12,757 nucleotides of DNA from UMGS1649 sp964481385 (GTDB lineage Bacteria > Bacillota > Clostridia > TANB77 > CAG-465), in contig CAYZTN010000036.1 of the NCBI GenBank assembly GCA_964481385.1, positions 1-12,757 on the forward strand, in the 5' to 3' direction. How positions within the stretch are numbered: position 1 is the first letter of the stretch; every line of letters starts with the position of its first letter. Made by a program: the position numbers and the translations under genes. The notes below the pieces were generated by a model that saw only the letters and a list, made by a program, of their open reading frames with translations, ran no database searches and was not told where the DNA came from. Below are positions 6,504-12,730 of the stretch, one piece after another.

Positions 6504-6701
6504 CTATCCAATCCAATTAGTTATCAATTCCCATAGTTTTGCATCCCCTGATTTCAAAACTAAATCTACTAGTAAAACAACAACCGCAATAACAACTACA
6601 AGTCCGATAACCCATAATACATTATTAGCAACTTGCTTACCAGTTGGCCATACAACCTTCTTAAGTTCTGACCTCATATCTTTTAAGAATCCTTTTGCCA
6701 C
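6504..6701 (-). CDS. secE: Preprotein translocase subunit SecE
   Basis: A single-helix SecE of about 65 residues, the short form typical of Gram-positive bacteria, which stabilises SecY in the Sec translocon. RSELKKVVWPT is the amphipathic family signature, followed by one membrane helix (about VLWVIGLVVVIAVVVLLVDLVL). No ATG start exists near the N-terminus. Two GTG codons are possible: 6710, only one base after the AAAGGA ribosome binding site, and 6701, ten bases after it, which I prefer. An in-frame stop just upstream excludes longer versions. The ribosome binding site overlaps the rpmG stop, and the secE stop overlaps the nusG ribosome binding site. Confidence 0.93.
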   Translation of the reverse strand: MAKGFLKDMRSELKKVVWPTGKQVANNVLWVIGLVVVIAVVVLLVDLVLKSGDAKLWELITNWIG

Positions 6702-6715
6702 CTTGTTCACATCCT

Positions 6716-6865
6716 TTACTTAGTTTCTTTGTGTGTTGTATGTTTCTTGCAAAACTTACAGAACTTATTCATTTCCAACCTTTCAGTTGTAGTTCTTTTA
6801 TTTTTACTTGTTTCATAATTTCTCATTTTACATTCAGTACAAGCTAGTGTTACATTTTCTCTCAT
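6716..6865 (-). CDS. rpmG: 50S ribosomal protein L33
   Basis: A 49-residue zinc-ribbon protein of the large subunit, the usual L33 size. The sequence starts MRENVTLACTEC and has four cysteines as C9-x2-C12 and C36-x2-C39, so this is the zinc-binding (C+) form rather than the cysteine-free zinc-independent paralogue. The family motif region NYETSKNKRTT is clear. AGGAGGT lies eight bases before the ATG. It is the first gene of the operon, and its stop codon overlaps the ribosome binding site of secE. The promoter is at 6909-6937. Confidence 0.95.
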   Translation of the reverse strand: MRENVTLACTECKMRNYETSKNKRTTTERLEMNKFCKFCKKHTTHKETK

Positions 6866-6908
6866 GACTTCGCACCTCCTAATATGCTTACCTAATACAT
6901 GCTATATA

Positions 6909-6937
6909 ATTTTAGCATAATGAGGCTCAGAAGTCAA
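6909..6937 (-). promoter_or_regulatory. Promoter of the rpmG-secE-nusG-rplK-rplA operon
   Basis: On the minus strand TTGACT (6937-6932), a 17-base spacer, TAAAAT (6914-6909), with TGC directly before the hexamer (extended -10). Transcription would start near 6902, leaving a leader of about 37 bases. No hairpin terminator is visible between the upstream SDR gene and this promoter. Confidence 0.8.
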
Positions 6938-6977
6938 CAAAATGTGAGTTTTTTTATGTAAATTTATTTTATGTCTA

Positions 6978-7730
6978 CTAACTTTTTTTACTCTTTTGTA
7001 TGTTGTATGCAAAATGAGCAACAAGTTTATCTGGTAATATCTTAACCGCAAAGCGAGTAAGCTTCATAAAAGTACCAGGAACAATGACAAGTTTTTTCTT
7101 AAACATACACTTTAATGCATATTCCGTTACATCGTCACTTTGAAGTGATTTTACAGTAAAACGTACTCCTGCAACATTATTAAAATTAGTATCTACAGGC
7201 CCGGGGCAAAGACAAGATATGTGTACATTGCTTTTATCTCTTTTTAGTTCTTCGTAAACAGCTTGGCTTAGCCTTAAAACATAAGACTTACTTGCATAAT
7301 ACGCTGCCATTAAAGGTCCTGGCTCAAATGCTGCAGATGATGCTACATTTAATATATACCCTTTATCTTCTTCTTTAAATTTTTTCAAAAATAACTTAGT
7401 TAAAACGTGCACTGCCTTAATATTTACGTCTATCATATTTAGCTCTTTATGCAAATCCGTTTCGTCAAATCCACCAAACACGCCAAACCCCGCATTGTTT
7501 ATTACTATGTCTATATCTTCTTTTTTCAAACTTTCATAAAGCTCGATACAATTATCCACATTTCCTAAATCCATAGATATAATCTCTGTATCTGTTTCAA
7601 GTTCCATTTTTAATTTATTAAGCCCTTCTATGTCTCTTGCAACCGCAATTATGTCATAACCCATTTTACTTAATTTTCGTGCAAAGTCACGCCCTAATCC
7701 ACTACTTGCTCCCGTAATTAACGCTTTCAT
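6978..7730 (-). CDS. SDR-family oxidoreductase
   Basis: A classical short-chain dehydrogenase/reductase of 250 residues, acting with NAD(P)H on an unknown carbonyl or alcohol substrate. Cofactor motif TGASSGLG at 6-13; NNAG at 78-81; catalytic S131, Y144 and K148 (YxxxK, with the serine 13 residues ahead). The basic residue R14 and A31-R32 after the second strand hint at NADP, an inference. It resembles the COG0300 (DltE-type) group with a C-terminal hydrophobic segment near 215-235. The frame is open nine codons further upstream, but AGGAGG (7743-7738) seven bases before the ATG at 7730 fixes the start. It lies 19 bases after the NUDIX gene and is co-transcribed with it. Confidence 0.9.
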   Translation of the reverse strand: MKALITGASSGLGRDFARKLSKMGYDIIAVARDIEGLNKLKMELETDTEIISMDLGNVDNCIELYESLKKEDIDIVINNAGFGVFGGFDETDLHKELNMIDVNIKAVHVLTKLFLKKFKEEDKGYILNVASSAAFEPGPLMAAYYASKSYVLRLSQAVYEELKRDKSNVHISCLCPGPVDTNFNNVAGVRFTVKSLQSDDVTEYALKCMFKKKLVIVPGTFMKLTRFAVKILPDKLVAHFAYNIQKSKKS

Positions 7731-7749
7731 ATATTTTCCTCCTAAACTT

Positions 7750-8172
7750 TTACGCATACACTGCTACTAATTTATCTTTTGCAACTACTGGCAATATCTT
7801 GTATGCGCCAAGTTCTGCTTTATTTAGCCTTACAACCTCATATGTACCATACTCACTATCAATACTCTGGTTTTTAAATTCTTCACCCGTCCCGTTTTTC
7901 GGCTTTCCTTTTACTACTTTTGCAAAATAATATTTTTCAAATTTATCTAACTCTTCAACATAATCTTCAAAAAAGAATTGTTCTATCTGTACTTCCACGT
8001 CTAGTTCTTCTCTTGCTTCACGAATCCCTGCAGTTACATAGTCTTCACCCTCGTCCAACATTCCACCTGGCAAAACATAAAACTCTTGCACTTTTCCGTC
8101 TATTTTCTTTCTTCTTTTAATAAATATAACCGAATCTTTTTCCTCTATAATAAGTCGTGTTGCTTTTTTCAA
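7750..8172 (-). CDS. NUDIX hydrolase
   Basis: A protein of about 140 residues that hydrolyses a nucleoside diphosphate linked to another group; the substrate is unknown. The Nudix box is GMLDEGE...REAREELDV, matching Gx5Ex7REUxEExGU except that the last glycine is aspartate. PGG precedes it as usual. The frame runs up to an ATG at 8190, but that ATG lacks a ribosome binding site and lies at or before the predicted transcription start. A TTG at 8172 sits eight bases after GAGG of GAGGTGAT (8184-8177), so I take TTG as the start; the protein then begins MKKATRLIIEE. It is the first gene of an operon with the SDR gene and divergent from the zincin gene. Confidence 0.88.
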   Translation of the reverse strand: MKKATRLIIEEKDSVIFIKRRKKIDGKVQEFYVLPGGMLDEGEDYVTAGIREAREELDVEVQIEQFFFEDYVEELDKFEKYYFAKVVKGKPKNGTGEEFKNQSIDSEYGTYEVVRLNKAELGAYKILPVVAKDKLVAVYA

Positions 8173-8194
8173 ATCTATCACCTCGTACATATTT

Positions 8195-8224
8195 AGTATA
8201 TCACAAATAAGGGAAATATAACAA
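8195..8224 (-). promoter_or_regulatory. Promoter of the NUDIX-SDR operon
   Basis: On the minus strand TTGTTA (8224-8219), an 18-base spacer, TATACT (8200-8195) preceded by TGA (extended -10). Transcription would begin near 8188, which excludes the ATG at 8190 as a start. Confidence 0.65.
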
Positions 8225-8274
8225 CAATTTGCCTTTTATTTTTCTTATGCATTCTTTTTCAAATGATTTTGTGG

Positions 8275-8280
8275 TATAAT
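8275..8280 (+). promoter_or_regulatory. Extended -10 promoter of the zincin-like gene
   Basis: TATAAT at 8275-8280 is preceded by TGG, an extended -10. The -35 region (TTCTTT at 8252-8257) is poor. The start would be near 8287, about 20 bases before the ATG at 8307, with the ribosome binding site AGAGGT in between. Confidence 0.6.
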
Positions 8281-8306
8281 GCCTTTTATATAACAAAGAG
8301 GTAAAT

Positions 8307-8936
8307 ATGTTAAAAAGTATTAAATACATGGATATATCTTATTCTGAAAGCGATTTAGAATATATATCTGAAATAACAGATTTTTTGGATAAAAACACAG
8401 ATGAAATAGTATCTTTTTTTGAAATAACAGACTTTGGAGAAAAGATACATGTAACGTTATATAACGACTTAAACACATTTAGAACCGACGCCCAAAGAAT
8501 TACAAACAAAGTCTTTCCAGACTGGTTTTGCGGTTTGTCTTATAACAACAGTATAATGGTACTTAGTCTTAGTGAATATGTAAAAACAAAAGGACACGAA
8601 AAACACACTTTAAACAACTTAGAGCGCTTAATACTTCATGAATTTGTCCACTCTTGTCACAGACGAGTTTCAAAGATAAACTGTGCATGGCTTGCCGAAG
8701 GCTTAGCTTGTACATTATCTCATCAATATGATAAAACGCCCCTAGTAATTAACGCTTCATTAGAAGATATTTTAAGTAAAAAGGTAGACTACAAAAACTA
8801 TAACACACTACTCCGATTTGCATATACCACTTATGGCAAGGAATATATATTAAGACTTATACATGACAATCAGTTTCTAATAGCTGAAACCCCTAAGCTA
8901 TACAGTAAAGCTGTAAAATTTTTAAATAATAAATGA
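8307..8936 (+). CDS. Cytoplasmic zincin-like (HExxH) putative metallopeptidase
   Basis: A 209-residue protein with HEFVH at 111-115 and WLAEGLA at 128-134. The spacing and the EGxA context fit a gluzincin (peptidase MA-like clan) in which H111 and H115 bind zinc, E112 is the catalytic base and E131 the third ligand. There is no signal peptide or membrane helix, so it should act in the cytoplasm, unusual for such proteases. The substrate is unknown. Five cysteines are present (C75, C117, C126, C135 among them C117 and C126 around the active site). AGAGGT lies before the ATG. The gene is transcribed alone, divergent from NUDIX-SDR and convergent with a membrane-protein operon; the shared hairpin at 8945-8978 ends both. 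Confidence 0.75.
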   Translation: MLKSIKYMDISYSESDLEYISEITDFLDKNTDEIVSFFEITDFGEKIHVTLYNDLNTFRTDAQRITNKVFPDWFCGLSYNNSIMVLSLSEYVKTKGHEKHTLNNLERLILHEFVHSCHRRVSKINCAWLAEGLACTLSHQYDKTPLVINASLEDILSKKVDYKNYNTLLRFAYTTYGKEYILRLIHDNQFLIAETPKLYSKAVKFLNNK

Positions 8937-8944
8937 TTTTGACA

Positions 8945-8978
8945 TGAAGAAAGCACCCAAATATGAGTGCTTCTTTCA
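8945..8978. terminator. Bidirectional terminator between convergent genes
   Basis: AAGCAC (8951-8956) pairs with GTGCTT (8967-8972), with imperfect extension outward through GAAGA/TCTTTC. T-rich tails follow on both strands (CTTTC on plus, TCTTC on minus). It sits between the stops of the plus-strand zincin gene and the minus-strand 155-residue membrane-protein gene. Confidence 0.65.
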
Positions 8979-8984
8979 TAAAAG

Positions 8985-9452
8985 TTACTTACCAAAGTAC
9001 AGTAACCATTTTAGTTTCTGAACTTCAATCTTTTCTTCTTTCAAATCTTTAATTATTTGATTATTGGAAAGATAAACTTCAATCTGTTTTTGTACAATCT
9101 CATTTGACTTAAGTTCAGGATACAGCGTAGCAAGAGTTATTGAACTTTCAGCTTTTAAGTCTTTATACGTATCGGTTTCATGATTCATATACTCTTTTAC
9201 CGCGATGTCTATCTGTTCCTCAATTTTAACATTTTCCTCTTGGTACATAGTTATTTTTTCATCAATTACATATGATGTAAATAACTTATATGCATTAAAA
9301 CACATAATAACAGCGAGCGCAAAAACGGTCATAACAAACGCTATCCCCAAAGAAATAGCACCAATTTTACCATCTTCACTTCTCGACCTATTATACCAAA
9401 TCACACTTGCAATAATTCCTATAATTCCCAATACCAATAGTAATATAAACAT
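8985..9452 (-). CDS. Two-helix membrane protein with cytoplasmic coiled-coil tail, function unknown
   Basis: A 155-residue protein. Helix one is about 2-19, helix two about 33-57, followed by a charged, mostly helical region (about 63-145) rich in E and K with likely coiled-coil stretches, ending in the aromatic tail LKWLLYFGK. I recall similar C-terminal regions (YLSNNQIIKDLKEEKI... ending in W..YFG) in small proteins of Firmicutes and their phages, but no function is known to me, and the family assignment is unproven. AAAGGAG stands eight bases before the ATG. It is the second gene of a pair, 33 bases after the 163-residue membrane protein. Confidence 0.8.
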   Translation of the reverse strand: MFILLLVLGIIGIIASVIWYNRSRSEDGKIGAISLGIAFVMTVFALAVIMCFNAYKLFTSYVIDEKITMYQEENVKIEEQIDIAVKEYMNHETDTYKDLKAESSITLATLYPELKSNEIVQKQIEVYLSNNQIIKDLKEEKIEVQKLKWLLYFGK

Positions 9453-9485
9453 AACTTGTTCTCCTTTACGTATAATTTTTTGTGT

Positions 9486-9977
9486 TTAGTTTAAAGCGAT
9501 GTCGTGAGATATGCTGCCATATGGTACTTCAAACACATAAGAAGTTTCGCTTGCACCGATTGCAAAAGTCCAGAGCCAACGCTTAGGCTTTGCTTCGTAT
9601 ACCCTAAGTACAGCCTTGGTAGTATTTGTTTCAAGTTCCTTTACGTTTTTACTTACAGTTTTTAATTCATACATTTTACCTTCTTTATCAGTAATATTGG
9701 GTACTTCTACCCTATATGAATACACATTACCTGCTGTTACGCTCACATAAAAAAGTCCGCCACCACCCTCAGATTCAACGGAATTGTTTAGAGATACGAG
9801 TTCAATTTCTTCTTTAAGTTCAGGTTCATGGTAACCAGCTAACGGTATAAATAGCGGAGCAAACACTGAAAGGAAGAGGCAAAATACTGCGATATACAGC
9901 ATACCATCAAAGTCTAGTTTTACCGCTAAATAAAAAAGCAGCATACTTAGTCCAACCCCTATAACAATTGTAAGCAT
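9486..9977 (-). CDS. Membrane protein with C-terminal soluble domain, function unknown
   Basis: A 163-residue protein. Two hydrophobic helices (about 2-19 and 25-47) are followed by a beta-rich soluble part (about 55-163) with a short glycine-rich patch (ESEGGGGLFYVS). I do not recognise a family. The frame is open to 10040, but the promoter -10 hexamer lies there; AGGAGG (9990-9985) seven bases before the ATG at 9977 fixes the start. It is the first gene of a two-gene operon with the 155-residue membrane protein. Because both have paired N-terminal helices and are packed together, they may form one membrane complex, which is inference. Confidence 0.8.
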   Translation of the reverse strand: MLTIVIGVGLSMLLFYLAVKLDFDGMLYIAVFCLFLSVFAPLFIPLAGYHEPELKEEIELVSLNNSVESEGGGGLFYVSVTAGNVYSYRVEVPNITDKEGKMYELKTVSKNVKELETNTTKAVLRVYEAKPKRWLWTFAIGASETSYVFEVPYGSISHDIALN

Positions 9978-10030
9978 ATTTTTTCCTCCTAAAAAATTAT
10001 TTTTTGAATATATATTTTGCTTGCATGAGA

Positions 10031-10059
10031 ATTTTAACATAAACTATGTGATTTTTCAA
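10031..10059 (-). promoter_or_regulatory. Promoter of the two-gene membrane-protein operon
   Basis: On the minus strand TTGAAA (10059-10054), a 17-base spacer, TAAAAT (10036-10031), preceded by TGT (extended -10). A nine-base palindrome-like element, GTGGACCAC (10061-10069), touches the -35 and could be an operator. Confidence 0.7.
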
Positions 10060-10104
10060 GGTGGACCACATTATTATGTAAAACGCAGACATAATTACCG
10101 CCAC

Positions 10105-10140
10105 AAAACACTCAATGCACAATTCCTGTACATTGAGTGT
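10105..10140 (-). terminator. Terminator of the ATPase gene
   Basis: On the minus strand ACACTCAATG (10140-10131) pairs with CATTGAGTGT (10117-10108), ten perfect pairs, then TTTTG. It lies about 66 bases after the ATPase stop codon. The T-run is short. Confidence 0.6.
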
Positions 10141-10206
10141 AAATCATCTCATATTACTTTAAGCAACATATAGTCCACGATTTTATTAACAATTATATTA
10201 TCTTAA

Positions 10207-11487
10207 TTATGGCTTTAATGCTGTAATTGGCAACACATAAATTCCGTCTGGTCTTTTTATAACTGCATCGTACAAACCACATATCACACACATAAACTTA
10301 GGCTTAACTTCTACTAACTCATAAAACTTTTTCAAGCTTGCAACCGCCTCTTCTTCTTTATTCGCACCTAATTTTATTTCTATTGCTCCATATTCTCCAT
10401 CAGCAATTTCTACTATTGCATCTACTTCTACTCCAGTATCATTCTCTCTATAATGATATAGCTTTGCTCCTATACTCTCTGCATATATTTTTAAATCTCT
10501 TTCACATAAAGCTTCAAAATACAAGCCCATTGTTTCTAAATCATTTATTAATTTTTCTGGAGTAATATTCAAAATCGCACACCCTAATGATGGATCTACA
10601 AAATGTCTTTTAGGATTCTTTCCTACGTTTAATCTTGAACGTATCCTATACATAAAAGCGTTTTGATTTTCAATTAAATGTAATCTGTTTAGCACGTTTA
10701 AATAGTCTGTAACTGTATTTCTACTTATAGTAACCTCTTCTTCTGTCCCATTATCGTCGATATCCTTCATTAACACATTATTAGTTGAAATTGTACTTTC
10801 ATTTCTCGCAAGAGATCTTAATAGCATTTCCATTTTTGTTTTATCTCTTTTCATCCCATCTATTTCAATTATATCTTTATCCAATACTGCTTGAATATAA
10901 CTTTTAGCTATCTTCATAGCTCCTGTTACGCTAATACTAATAGTTTCAGGCCATCCTCCTCTTACAATTAATTCTGCTAATCTTTTTAATTCTACCTTGT
11001 TTACTAGTTTATTTTTTACTTTATTTTCAAATAAATCTTTTAAAGAAACATCTCCGCTAGAATCTCCTGATTCATATAAAGACATTGTATACATTTTCAT
11101 TTTGCAAATTCTTCCCGCACCAGAGTGATGTATTTTATCACTTACTGGAACACTTGAACCCGTTAAAATATATTTACCCCTTTCTTTATCTTGGTCACAT
11201 TTGAATCTAACTGCATCCCATATTGCAGGTACTTCTTGCCATTCATCAATAAGTTCAGGTTTATCTTTATCCAAAACTAAATCTACATCCATTTCCGCTA
11301 AATGTTTTTCTCTAAAATTATCTGCTGTATTATTTAAATATATTACACTATTTGAATGATTTAAAGCCGTCCATGTCTTTCCACACCATTTTGGTCCTTC
11401 AATGCTAATTGCACCAAAAACTGCTAAATTTTCTTCTATCTCCTTATCTATTAATCTCGGCATATAACCTTTTTTTGTTAATTTCAT
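10207..11487 (-). CDS. COG1373-type ATPase (AAA_14 and DUF4143 domains)
   Basis: A 426-residue ATPase of the AAA_14/DUF4143 group, full length; biological role not established for the family. The N-terminal AAA_14 part has Walker A GPKWCGKT (31-38), Walker B LIDEWQ (79-84), and the sensor-like strand ILTGSS (107-112). The middle shows VRGGWPE (175-181), typical of the group. The C-terminal DUF4143 part carries a nuclease-fold-like set of acidic residues, EVDAIVE (354-360) and EIK (370-372); whether it cuts DNA is unproven. The frame extends to a GTG at 11496, but AGAGG (11500-11496) eight bases before the ATG at 11487 fixes the start, giving MKLTKKGYMPRLIDK. It is a single gene with three repeats at its promoter. 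Confidence 0.9.
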   Translation of the reverse strand: MKLTKKGYMPRLIDKEIEENLAVFGAISIEGPKWCGKTWTALNHSNSVIYLNNTADNFREKHLAEMDVDLVLDKDKPELIDEWQEVPAIWDAVRFKCDQDKERGKYILTGSSVPVSDKIHHSGAGRICKMKMYTMSLYESGDSSGDVSLKDLFENKVKNKLVNKVELKRLAELIVRGGWPETISISVTGAMKIAKSYIQAVLDKDIIEIDGMKRDKTKMEMLLRSLARNESTISTNNVLMKDIDDNGTEEEVTISRNTVTDYLNVLNRLHLIENQNAFMYRIRSRLNVGKNPKRHFVDPSLGCAILNITPEKLINDLETMGLYFEALCERDLKIYAESIGAKLYHYRENDTGVEVDAIVEIADGEYGAIEIKLGANKEEEAVASLKKFYELVEVKPKFMCVICGLYDAVIKRPDGIYVLPITALKP

Positions 11488-11505
11488 TAACTTCACCTCT
11501 TTTCT

Positions 11506-11540
11506 AGAATATCATAATTCTTTATTTTTTTCAATATCAA
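11506..11540 (-). promoter_or_regulatory. Promoter of the ATPase gene (two overlapping candidates)
   Basis: On the minus strand either TTGATA (11540-11535)-18-TATGAT (11516-11511), or TTGAAA (11534-11529)-17-TATTCT (11511-11506) with TGA before the -10. The first leaves the ribosome binding site intact in a very short leader; the second would start transcription inside it, so the first is preferred. Confidence 0.55.
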
Positions 11541-11601
11541 TTGTGCATTTTTTGAGTATTTTGTTGTGCATTTTTTGACTAATTCGTTGTGCATTTTTTG
11601 A
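11541..11601. repeat. Three identical 15-base elements at a 23-base period (candidate operator array)
   Basis: TTGTGCATTTTTTGA occurs at 11541-11555, 11564-11578 and 11587-11601, identical each time, with different eight-base linkers. The first copy adjoins the -35 element of the ATPase promoter, so the array lies at about -35 to -100. The arrangement resembles operator or activator iterons. It lies between the stop of the DUF3781-like gene and the ATPase promoter. Confidence 0.85.
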
Positions 11602-11632
11602 ACAGTTGTAGTGTAATAAAATTAAAATTGAA

Positions 11633-11932
11633 TTATCTTATTTTATGTGCTGTTATGACTGTAAAGCTTTTAGCATTTACAGTAAGCTTTATATTATCTA
11701 ATTCAAAATAATAGTTTTTACCTTGCTTGTACACATTACATTTTTCATTCTGAATTAAGCTTTTACAAAACTCTATTACATTAACACATTCTAGTCCAAG
11801 ATTTTTCTTAATTCTAACTTCACAAAGTGGCATTGTATGTAGTGACTTTTGTATAATTTGTATTTCTTCTTTATTTAGCTTTTCGTGGTATAAAGCCTTC
11901 TGCGAACTTATACTTTTCTCTATTTTTAACAT
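11633..11932 (-). CDS. DUF3781-like small protein
   Basis: A 99-residue protein whose core, RIKKNLGL (40-47), QGKNYYF (70-76) and KLTVNAKSFTVITAHK (82-97), resembles my recollection of DUF3781, a family of about 85 residues of unknown function. The family-like part begins near L19, just where the upstream DUF2238-like gene ends. Residues 1-19 come from a 62-base out-of-frame overlap with that gene. No other ATG, GTG or TTG is available before M34, and the ATG at 11932 has only a weak ribosome binding site (AGGGT). Translation is therefore probably coupled to the upstream gene. The protein is soluble and has no visible catalytic motif. Confidence 0.7.
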   Translation of the reverse strand: MLKIEKSISSQKALYHEKLNKEEIQIIQKSLHTMPLCEVRIKKNLGLECVNVIEFCKSLIQNEKCNVYKQGKNYYFELDNIKLTVNAKSFTVITAHKIR

Positions 11933-12668
11933 ACATATACCCTATTATACTAAACACTACCGCTCCTATAAAATTAACAAACAAATCTTTCATGGTATCT
12001 ATCAAACCAATGTCTAAATAGCCATTTTCAATGACTGTAACCGTTCCGTCTTTTGAATACACTTCAGTTCTTTCAATATTCCTAATTCTTACTGGCACAT
12101 TTTCATTATTCTCATTTAATGCAACTGAATATATATTAGTAACTATTCTATCTTTTTGCATGTCTAGACTTGCAACATTATCTGCTGCAAATTCATAAAA
12201 CTCCCAAAGTATTCCTATTGTCATTGAAAAACAAAATGCAACTATTGCAATATATAGCGGAGATAAATTAAACTTTGCGTTACTTTGATTTAACAAATCC
12301 ACAAGTGAAAAGCCAATTCCAGCACATATAAAGCCGTTTAGAGTGTGAAGTAATGTATCCCAAAATGGTATAATTCCATAAAAATTATGTATTTCTCCAA
12401 GTATTGCAGACGCATATATAAACATATATACAATTATCTCTAGTAAGCTTGGTATACCTATTTTAAACTTTTCTGATACTATTGTTGGAAGTGTAAATAA
12501 AATTAAAGCAAGAATACACATAGCAACGTTTAATATACTTCCCTCTATTATCTGAAATACCATACTTACAATTACTAGTATTCTTAATACTAAATACACT
12601 ACAATGGATTTTTTATTTGTTTCTTTATATTTATCCCTCATCATTTTTGAAAAAGATTTTATTTTCAT
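11871..12668 (-). CDS. DUF2238-like (YjdF-type) multi-pass membrane protein
   Basis: A 265-residue integral membrane protein with about six hydrophobic segments: roughly 22-42, 45-63, 73-90, 106-126, 137-157 and 228-247. Conserved family-like motifs are FWDTLLHTLNGF (102-113), ILWEFYEF (153-160) and DTMKDL (224-229); conserved H and D/E residues in or near the membrane suggest a functional pocket, but no activity is known to me. A polar insert (about 163-223) between the fifth and sixth segments is beta-rich. AAAGAG is next to the ATG, a weak ribosome binding site, with AGGGTG further off. It is the first gene of an overlapping pair with the DUF3781-like gene, under the strong promoter at 12702-12730. 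Confidence 0.82.
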   Translation of the reverse strand: MKIKSFSKMMRDKYKETNKKSIVVYLVLRILVIVSMVFQIIEGSILNVAMCILALILFTLPTIVSEKFKIGIPSLLEIIVYMFIYASAILGEIHNFYGIIPFWDTLLHTLNGFICAGIGFSLVDLLNQSNAKFNLSPLYIAIVAFCFSMTIGILWEFYEFAADNVASLDMQKDRIVTNIYSVALNENNENVPVRIRNIERTEVYSKDGTVTVIENGYLDIGLIDTMKDLFVNFIGAVVFSIIGYMYVKNREKYKFAEGFIPRKAK

Positions 12669-12701
12669 AACTCTTTACACCCTACCTTTTTTACAGCAAG
12701 T

Positions 12702-12730
12702 ATTTTAGCATAGGAAGTGTACAATGTCAA
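12702..12730 (-). promoter_or_regulatory. Strong promoter of the DUF2238/DUF3781-like pair
   Basis: On the minus strand a perfect TTGACA (12730-12725), 17-base spacer, TAAAAT (12707-12702), preceded by TGC (extended -10). Transcription would start near 12695, about 27 bases before the ATG. Confidence 0.8.

Noticed and set aside
7731..7757. Longer SDR start at 7757
   Set aside because: It would overlap the NUDIX stop and include the ribosome binding site within the coding region; the ATG at 7730 has ideal AGGAGG spacing and starts directly at the Rossmann strand.
9978..10040. Longer start for the 163-residue membrane protein at 10040
   Set aside because: The promoter -10 element lies at 10031-10036 and the AGGAGG site would fall inside the coding region.
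11541..11601. A short CRISPR array
   Set aside because: The repeats are 15 bases with only eight-base linkers and no cas gene is present; this fits an operator array.
8985..12668. A defence island or toxin-antitoxin module
   Set aside because: The AAA_14/DUF4143 ATPase alone is not a known defence system, and the neighbouring genes show no toxin, antitoxin, nuclease partner or phage-sensing motif that I can recognise.
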